NCBI RefSeq assembly: GCF_000226115.1 | Contig: NC_016459.1 | Location: 620,001-684,000 of the forward strand | Direction of reading: 5' to 3' | Source: Thermothielavioides terrestris NRRL 8126 | Lineage: Eukaryota > Ascomycota > Sordariomycetes > Sordariales > Chaetomiaceae | DNA: 64,000 nucleotides | Shown here: one piece after another, positions 56,828 to 64,000 of the stretch | Position numbering within the stretch: position 1 is the first letter of the stretch | Layout: each line of letters starts with the position of its first letter | Position numbers and translations under genes: made by a program | The notes under the pieces: generated by a model | What the model was told of the DNA's origin: nothing | What the model saw: the letters and a program-made list of their open reading frames with translations, nothing else | The model's database searches: none

Positions 56828-57282
56828 CTCGAATTAGCACGCTTGGGCCAGCTTATGCCGCCGTCATGTTGCTTGGAAGTGGAATGCGCAGCTAAAATAC
56901 TGCTCAAAAATCTATCATCAAGGTGCGAGTTGCGGTACGCACTCTGTCTGTGGAACTCTGGCCCTCTTTGGTCGCCTTCACTACACTGCCAGCTGGCTTG
57001 GTCTCCAGCAAGTAATACTTCGTATTCTTAGACTCGGCGATGTGTGTTCCACGGTGGATGAATCCGAGGCCACGGGCCTGGTTATTGACCTGCAGGGCCG
57101 CAAAGAGGCCGCGGCATTCAGGACTGTTTGTTTGTCCTCAGTGTAGCACACAGTCGTGGAGGTGCACGAGCCGCCCAATGGTAGCCATGTCCCCGCGAGT
57201 TTGCCCGCGCAAAGCTCCACTCTAGGGCCCTAGGCATCGAGATGAGCCCCTCGTGGGCATAACGTGAGCCTCGATTTAAATT
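56828..57282. other. Intergenic, GH55 promoter side
   Basis: About 455 bp upstream of the glucanase, ending at the MITE. Nothing is recognised. The copy of TAAATT at 57277-57282 is the left flank of the element. Confidence 0.5.
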
Positions 57283-58017
57283 AGAGACATACATTTCGGA
57301 CTATGTCACTTGGACGCCCCGGACTATGCATGTGACCCGCCTATATATAACCCTAACCCAGATGCTCAATTACGCCCAGCGATCAAACTTCCAGTCACCC
57401 AGTAAGCTCTCCTTACTACTTACAGGCTTACCGTTGCAGAGTTGCGTAGCCGACCACAGCATACCCAGCCTTTCGTCTCTAATGCCCGGGCACTACGGTC
57501 GATAGCGCCCATTGTACCAGGGTCATAGCCGTCGATACGCTGGAACGCGTCTCAATGGGAGAGCATCGACCTAAGCGAGTTGGACCGCGAGGACGTCATT
57601 CCCAACAGCCAACCGGTGACCCAGGGACTTACGCAGGCACCTGCATAGCCAGGCACACAGGCGGGCACGCAGTTGGGCACGCTGTTGGGAACAGGAGGGC
57701 ACACAGACGGGCACACAGTCGGCCAGAGGCAGGGCGGGCAGAGGCAGGGCGGGCAGAGGCAGGGCGGGCGGTAATGCGGCTTAGTCAGCAGCCACTTGCT
57801 TAGTCAAAAAAAACAAAATTGAGCACTCTCGATTTTATTGCATTTTTGAGCGATTCAGCCAGCGCCAGAGAGATCCAGAGAGCCAGATTGTGGTGGGCGG
57901 ATTGAACAGAGCGTGGTATACAGATGAGTATAGCGGCCAGATTGGGAAAAAAGTAGGGGGCGGGTCACGTGCATAGTCCGGGGCGTCCAAGTGACATAGT
58001 CCGAAATGCATGTCTCT
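57283..58017. mobile_element. MITE-like DNA transposon, 735 bp, 59-bp inverted repeats
   Basis: The left arm 57283-57341 and right arm 57959-58017 are reverse complements with only two mismatches over 59 bp; both begin AGAGACAT and contain CGGACTATGTCACTTGGACG. TAAATT occurs directly outside both ends (57277-57282 and 58018-58023), a likely 6-bp target duplication. The interior has no transposase. It has a telomere-like ACCCTAACCC at 57350-57359 next to the left arm, GGGCAC-rich repeats (about 57640-57720) and a 15-bp unit GCAGAGGCAGGGCGG repeated three times (about 57722-57770). The superfamily is not determined: 6 bp fits neither TA, TTAA nor 8-9 bp duplications cleanly. Confidence 0.85.
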
Positions 58018-58023
58018 TAAATT

Positions 58024-60695
58024 ATCGGGCGTGCTATGAATGGGCACCTACCAGGTGCTAGCTGCACCGAGCGCCACCCATGGGATGAATAAGCTTGATT
58101 GTTCGGCAGAGCAGGTGCGCAGTTCGCTGCGAGGAAACTCGGCTCTCTCTTGAGAGGTGCACGGGCCACTTACCCCATTCGGGCGGCCTTGCGCATGAGG
58201 CATGTTTGTGATTGGCTGCGCTTGTTACGCTCGATTGCATTTGGCATTTTGGCTCCTCCGAGTTGAAAGCGCTTTGAATCATGCGGAGAGGAGAACACTT
58301 GCTGACCACTTGTTCCAATACGTTAGCTCACTCCAAGCATCGTTGACCATGCGCCTGGTTTTTCTCTCTTTTCTTGCTCCCTTCTCTTTTCTTCCTTGTT
58401 TTCCATAATTTTTTTCTTTTATTTTCATATGGCTACCCGAGTCTTCTGGCAACGCTCGCTGGTTGATGATTGTTGCAAGAAGACTGCCGGACATCGGACG
58501 AAGCAGCTTCCGAATACGGGCCCAATGTTCTGCCACGTTTTTACACCAGTCCTTCAACAAAGGTATGTACTTCGTGCACGTCAGGTCGCTCCCTAGGATC
58601 AATGAAAATCGCCGGCTGGTAGATAAAATCTACTCCTTGGCCCGCAACGAGCTCCGTGACCCGGCGAACCTCCCCATCTGTCCACTGTAGGGTACTCCCA
58701 CGCCAGTCTTCATAGCGGCAGATGACTCGCTCCATCATGGGAAACTGCTATCTGAAGTCACTTGCAAACTCCGCCATAAACTTGAACATCTTTCCAGAAG
58801 AACGGGGCGTCATCGTATCGTAGGGGAACTGGAGTTCGGTTCATCCAATGTCACTGCAGGGTCCCCCACAATCTCCAGCACTCTCAAGTTCCATGGCCAT
58901 TTGATTATTCCAGTTATTTTCCACCCTGTTCTCTCCGCCCCTCCTGGGACTGAGTGCCGAAATGGCAAACGATGGAACCACGAGTCCCTCGAGCCTGAGC
59001 AATTTGCTTAACCCCGCCAATCACTGGCATGGACCAAACAGCTCTACACAATCCCATTTCCCAGCCTGAACTCGAGACCGGGGAACCGAAGAAAAGGGAG
59101 ACCCTGGAGTGGTTCCTATCCTGGTGAGCCATATGAAAACAACGAGATGTCGCGCAAGTCAGGGCAGGCCACAAGCCCGTCGAGTGGGCGCACTGATGGC
59201 TCAGTGAAATGTTGCAGAGCTTAATTCACCAGGGATCTTTGGAGCATCCCGATGGATTGTCGCCGGAGGATCGACTGCCGTGAGCGGTCACCCGCCCTCA
59301 CCCAACCGAAATATCAATCCACACAGCGCCTGCATGAAACAGAAAAGGGCGAAGTAAACCCTTTGGAGGAAATTTTGACGCTTCGTCGTCCTTAAAGGCA
59401 CGTGTTTCCAGTGGCTTGAACATGGAAACTAGCCTGGCATGCGGATTGTTGTGGCGAGCCGCGAGTCTCTCCAAAACTTCGCCGGGTAAAACCTGGATGC
59501 TGTCGAGCTCCGAGGCCTGGACAAACGCGTGGTCACACAGGCATTCTGAGGAGAGCAACCGGACCCATCATTGTCGCTCTGGCAGTGGACGGGGCTGCTC
59601 AGAAGGTTTAGAGGTCCTCGTGCTGGGGAAACCTGAATGGTGTGGTAGAGCATCGTGAGAGCCGCGGATTCGACCTGTCGGTTGACTAGACACAGCTGTA
59701 GAAGAGCATTATGCGGCCTTTTGGGACGGTGGCAGAATCCTGCGTCAGAGGTAAGGTAGGTAAAGATGAGAGCTAGAGTTTCACTGGGGCATGAAGCGAA
59801 ACTGTCGCTGGGACCTTGGGCGTGGTGGCTCAGCTGCTTTGCCGTTTACATGGCCGGAGCTGCGGAGGAAGGCAGTCGGCAAGTTAAGGAGTAAGGTAAG
59901 CGTTATTCTTCCGTTGTGCTCCGCGTCTAACCTGGACCCTTGGGCTTAGGAACAGAGCAACTGCTCAACCAAAATGAGCCTCAACTCATCAATGAGTGAC
60001 GGCAACGGATTGACCAAGACTATCGAAAACTGTTCGACTTCGTTGTCTATAGACCTGGATGGAATCTGGCAGGCCTGACAACGGCTTTGCGCCTTACTAG
60101 ACCAATTCTTGCAAAGATAAGGTATCCTTTTTGGGCTAAATTGAATACTACTCTAAAACCAGGATTTGGGCATACAGGCTGCCTACCAGAACAAGCGGGG
60201 CAAAGGGCCATACAGGTCGTGACGTCTGCATGCACAATAATCTCCAAGTGTGGTGGGTTGGGCAAGTAACTCAATGCAGACCGTAACCTACAACAAGAAT
60301 GCTTTAACGACGATCAACTCTTCGCTGTTATGTTAGGTCCGTGGCCCCGCGGCTATGATGCATTTTGGGTCATGCCATTTGGATGCGATGTGATTTACAC
60401 AAGCGATTGAGGAAACAAAAGGGAAAAAAACAACAACAGCAAAACAAACATGATGAATCTACCGGCTCAATGCTACCAAGGTCTCCAAATGCTGCAAGAT
60501 GCAATAACGTTTCCAGCGCCACTGATCCTCTATAATGACCACCTAACTGGCGCGAAAGTATGCTTCGCATGCGCTAGGTGAAGTGGCGTTCTCTTCCGCC
60601 CTCACACCCTGTCCTCTGTCAACCCACGCCTCCACTCGATCGTCGAGCAAGCCCCCAACAGAGTCCGGGATGAATAAAGCGACATCTATGTCGCT
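58024..60695. other. 2.7-kb gene-poor interval with one decayed fragment
   Basis: No intact gene. Short frames elsewhere show no motifs. The interval lies downstream of the TmpA-like gene and carries the remnant described separately at about 58320-58830. Confidence 0.45.
58320..58830 (-). pseudogene. Unidentified decayed gene fragment
   Basis: Minus-strand coding-like sequence: LQFPYDTMTPRSSGKMFKFM, then an in-frame TAG that fits a lost Gln, then FPMMERVICRYEDWRGSTLQ and GQGVDFIYQPAIFIDPR. A frame change near 58600 leads to DLTCTKYIPLLKDWCKNVAE. The continuity of sense and the single stop suggest a former gene. I recognise no family. Confidence 0.4.
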
Positions 60696-62884
60696 TTAGA
60701 AATCCCACAAGGTCCCGAAGCTGTGGAGACCAGCTGAACAGCGCCGTTGTCAGCATCAAGACGAGGCCGAGGGCGAAAGGAAAATATGCCCGCGACGTAC
60801 CTTCGAGGCAGCCCTGCATCATCTCGTCGTTGCCCTGCCTGTTGGAGGTGATGAAGATCACCTCGGCGCCGAAACTGTACCAGACCTCCTTGAGCAGCTT
60901 GACGGTGTCCGGGCGGCCGCCGCGCTTCTTGGAGTCCCACAGGATCATGCGCTCCGGCGGGATGTTGTTGTAGATGAGGGCCGAGATGGTCGGCCCGAAT
61001 GTCTTTTCCTGGTCGGAGCCTATCCAGATCAGGAACCTAGCAGAACGAGGGTCAGACGGGGCGGCCCTGAAAAAAACAAATCGTTCGATGGTCTTGAAAC
61101 CGGCCGGCTCCGAACCTACCAGTTTGGGCTCTGGATGCAGGTGGACAGCGCCGCCCCGATACCGGTTCCCGTGCAGATTCGAATGCCCCGCTTGAACATG
61201 GCCGAGGCGTGGCCGACGCCCGCTGTTCCGGCCCGTGTCGTGGTCAGCTCCGCCCTGCGGGTGTTCCGTTTTGGGTAAGACGGAGTGAAGCGTGAAAATG
61301 GCACGCACCGAATTTGAGCTCGCGGGTCCACACCGTCTTGGGCGGGTTGGCAACCAGCTCCCTGGTAAAGTCCCCCTGCACGCCACAGATGAGATAGTGG
61401 CACCCGGAATGTCGGCCCTCGCTGACAATCCCAAATGCGTGGTACTCCATCAGGGAGGTGCGGCTGATGCGCCCGAGCAGCCCCTGCTGCATCCCCCGCT
61501 GAAACTTGAGGATGGCGACTTTGGGCGACGGCTAAAGTTACATGTCAGCGGGGCTTCGTTGGGCCGGAAGGGCTTTCTTTGCTTGTGGGGGTCGCGGGTG
61601 ATCTTACGATTTCGACTTCAACGGGGACCTCCCTTAGTGTCAACCAGGGGATGAGGATGCTGTAGGATGTCAGTTGGGCTAACCACGTCCTCCCACGGAT
61701 ACGACGCTGCGGGATGCGACGTACAATATCGTCATAAACACGGCAAACCATAGCTCCTGCGCGTTGAGCAGGGAGTAGGTCTCGGGCCGCCATTCCCCGG
61801 ACTTGAAGTCGTAAGAGTTACCCAGGATCACGAAAACCCAAGTAGACTGGCACCACCGTCAGTGCCTGGTTTTAACCCACCAAAAGAATACATGTACGTA
61901 CCGCGAGGCCCAACCAGCCGATGAATCGGTGGTGTCTCTCGAACGTGTTGTGGTAGTTGCTAGCGAAAAACCGTCAGCCACAACCCGTGCTTCCCATCGG
62001 CGAGCGTGAGACCAACTTTCGCACCCATGGGAACGCGCTCAGCACTGATATTATGACCGCGACGTTGGTAATGATGCCCGTAGCGATGATAGCCGGGTGC
62101 TGGGTCGAGCGGTAGATGATGATGTCGACGACTTTGTACACCAGCCAACTGTTGGAGATGGTCAGTTTTGCCCTTCCGAGGGTCATACCGAAGACAGCAA
62201 TTCGTTTACTTGCCTGGCGCCAGAGAGCGCGCAACCCGAGTGGATACCCCCGACGTGCTGGAGAATGGAGGTCACGGCCAGCTTCAGCCATAGCGGAGCC
62301 CACTAAACAAAGGAAAGGTTCGGTTAGCCTTCGGTAAGTGAACGAACAAAGCCAGCGGAGAGGGGAGAACAGACACTTCGCAGCCCATAAATGGCAATGG
62401 TGTACAAGAACCGCATGAACAGCTCATTCCGGAAAAGCACCGCGCAGAGGAGGTTGCCGAGCACGAGCGCGCCGAGGTGGTTTTCTGCGTAGGGGAAGTG
62501 GCCGAGCGCGGCGAGTATGATGCCCGTGAGGTTGAGAAGGGTCACGAAGGTGAAGAACTTGCGATACGTGTTGAACCAGAGTCGGAAGAGTACCCATTTG
62601 CTGACCTTCCGTTTTGTCGGCTTCTTAGCCGCTGGTTGGGCCGGACGTGGCGAGGCTGCAGTGGCATCGCTGGTCGGGCTTATTAAGGCGAGCTCCTTCT
62701 TCTCGTCGACGTGAGCGGAGGCCGGCGACGAGAGCACCGGCAGGCCGGGCGTGCTGTCGTAGATGCCTTTCTCGGCGTCATCCAAGGCTGACGAGGTGAT
62801 TGTTGCCCCCGCTGGGAGGGCGTTTTCGTGGTGGGACGCCGACGGTTTTGCAGACATGGCGGCTGTGATGGTTGCTGAGATCAT
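60696..62884 (-). CDS. TmpA-like transmembrane flavoprotein (ferric-reductase-like NAD(P)H/FAD module)
   Basis: Ten exons: 62884-62375, 62302-62214, 62148-62017, 61959-61902, 61846-61725, 61659-61608, 61531-61309, 61222-61120, 61036-60801 and 60733-60696 (520 residues, every junction in phase). Intron 2 uses a GC donor (AG|GCAAGT). The 110-residue N-terminus is cytosolic and Ser/Ala-rich. Several transmembrane helices follow (FFTFVTLLNLTGIILAALG, AVTSILQHVGGIHSGCALSG, IIATGIITNVAVIISVL, STWVFVILGNSYDF, LWFAVFMTIFILIPWLTL). A soluble module has HAFGIVSEGRHSGCHYLICG, IRICTGTGIGAALST and WIGSDQEKTFG, ending FGTLWDF. This matches the TmpA/TmpL-related fungal membrane flavoproteins linked to conidiation signalling and redox balance. 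No AMP-binding domain is present, so it is TmpA-like rather than TmpL-like. Confidence 0.88.
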
Positions 62885-64000
62885 ACACAGCGAGGCGGAA
62901 CTCTGTGTGTGCGACGAGGCTTGAGCTGGGCAATCAGGCGTGCAAGCTCGCCGGAATCATGAGTCTTAATTGAAAGCGAGAGACTTGACAAGAATCTTCA
63001 GAAACGACCGGAATGTCGGGAGCAACAACCTAGTAGAATGAAGGCTCGTCTTTGGTCTCGATGCTGATGCTGACGGCGGTGGACTAGAGGACAGGATCGC
63101 ACGGTGCTCAAGGGTGTGCCCTTCACTCCGGGATCCCTACGGCGTTCCCTGGCCCAGAGCCGCAGCGGCGGATCCGACGACCGATCGCGAGCTGTGGCCA
63201 AGAAAGAGCAGGCAGAGTCATAGGGCCAGATCTGGGTGCGGATGCTACCTAAGTAGTCATAACGGAACAGAACGGCCTCGAGACGGCGACCCATTGTTTA
63301 AACAATCACGCAGAGTCCCCGTAGCGTGCGGGTCCCCAGCACCCAGGTGGCCTCAGGTAGACAACACATGGCGCCGCCTGATGTACCGACTTCTGCCAAG
63401 GATGGAATAACATGTGTCTCCCGACGGCATCCCCCGGCTTACTCCGAACTGGGTCAAGACGGTCGCTCAGCCGTTTGGGATCGCGCCCAAGACGGATCTG
63501 CCGGGGGACGTTTGTGGGGCGTCTGGGGGCGGGAGAACCATCTAAAGTAGGCAATTGCCGTCTCTGACAGGCTGGGGAGGCTGCCCTACACTACTTGGCC
63601 GCCTCCCCAATTAGGACATCAGGATGCAATTTCTGGCGAAATTGTCACTTGTTCATGCCGCACTGTCGGCCGATCTGTTAACTGATGTCACATGTTCAGG
63701 CCGCTGCTGGCCGGCGTCTCCTTGGCGAGTTGAGGCAAATACCGCATCGAAGCCCCGATTACCCAAATTAACCCCGGATTCTGGCGGACTCTACACATCC
63801 GCGCGGCAACACGTGGAAGAGCACCCGGCGCCCAGATTTTTTAGCCGTCTCATCCTCTGAGTGGCGCAAGGAGGACAAAAACCAGACCCCCACACTGCTC
63901 TGCTCGTCCGGACGAGAGGAGAGGTCGCCAGTAATTAGAAGGTGGCGTGAAGGCGAAACCACCGCCCAAGATCCGCCGAGTTGACACAACTGTTTCCGGA
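62885..64000. other. Upstream region of the TmpA-like gene to the window end
   Basis: 1.1 kb with no supportable gene. It holds the promoter of the TmpA-like gene. Short frames (for example 63624-63860 +) lack motifs. Confidence 0.45.

Overview
The window is nuclear DNA from a filamentous ascomycete (Pezizomycotina), most likely a Sordariomycete. The evidence is short 50-100 nt introns with GT..AG ends and CTNAC-like branch points, and typical fungal families: a Zn2Cys6 regulator, GH55 glucanase, short tyrosinase, TmpA-like flavoprotein, NACHT/WD40 NLR and GPI-type secreted proteins. One transposon also carries a repeat-induced point mutation (RIP)-like C-to-T load. Species was not determined. 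Multi-exon models below were built by hand from splice signals and reading-frame continuity.

Layout. 1-5.1 kb: minus-strand FAD monooxygenase (cut by the window edge), Zn2Cys6 factor, metallophosphoesterase. 5.6-6.4 kb: nucleotidyltransferase-like protein with a lipidation-type N-terminus. 6.54-7.77 kb: small non-autonomous Helitron filled by a 20-bp minisatellite. 8-9.7 kb: an unknown protein and a GPI-type secreted protein. 9.7-13.2 kb: no gene recognised. 13.2-16.3 kb: AT-hook/coiled-coil/His-rich protein. 18.2-21.2 kb: FAD/Rieske oxidoreductase and SDR, tail to tail. 22.8-25.1 kb: single-pass membrane protein. 25.1-31.7 kb: gene-poor relic zone (P450 pseudogene, broken secreted-protein gene, unidentified remnants). 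31.8-35.1 kb: DUF1996 protein and tyrosinase, convergent.

36.9-44.1 kb is one AT-rich Helitron of about 7.2 kb. It has a decayed but frame-preserved Rep/Pif1-helicase gene on the + strand, a second decayed unknown gene on the - strand, and an undamaged solo LTR nested inside. Its two ends match those of the small Helitron at 6.5-7.8 kb. 44.5-47.8 kb: fructosamine-kinase-family gene divergent from a damaged aldo/keto reductase. 48.5-53.8 kb: alpha/beta-hydrolase-NACHT-WD40 NLR with one in-frame stop. 54.3-56.8 kb: GH55 beta-1,3-glucanase. 57.28-58.02 kb: 735-bp MITE-like element with 59-bp inverted repeats. 60.7-62.9 kb: ten-exon TmpA-like membrane flavoprotein.

There is no clear biosynthetic cluster. 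The main story is transposon activity and decay: two Helitrons of one family, an LTR scar, a MITE, and several genes carrying single disabling changes.
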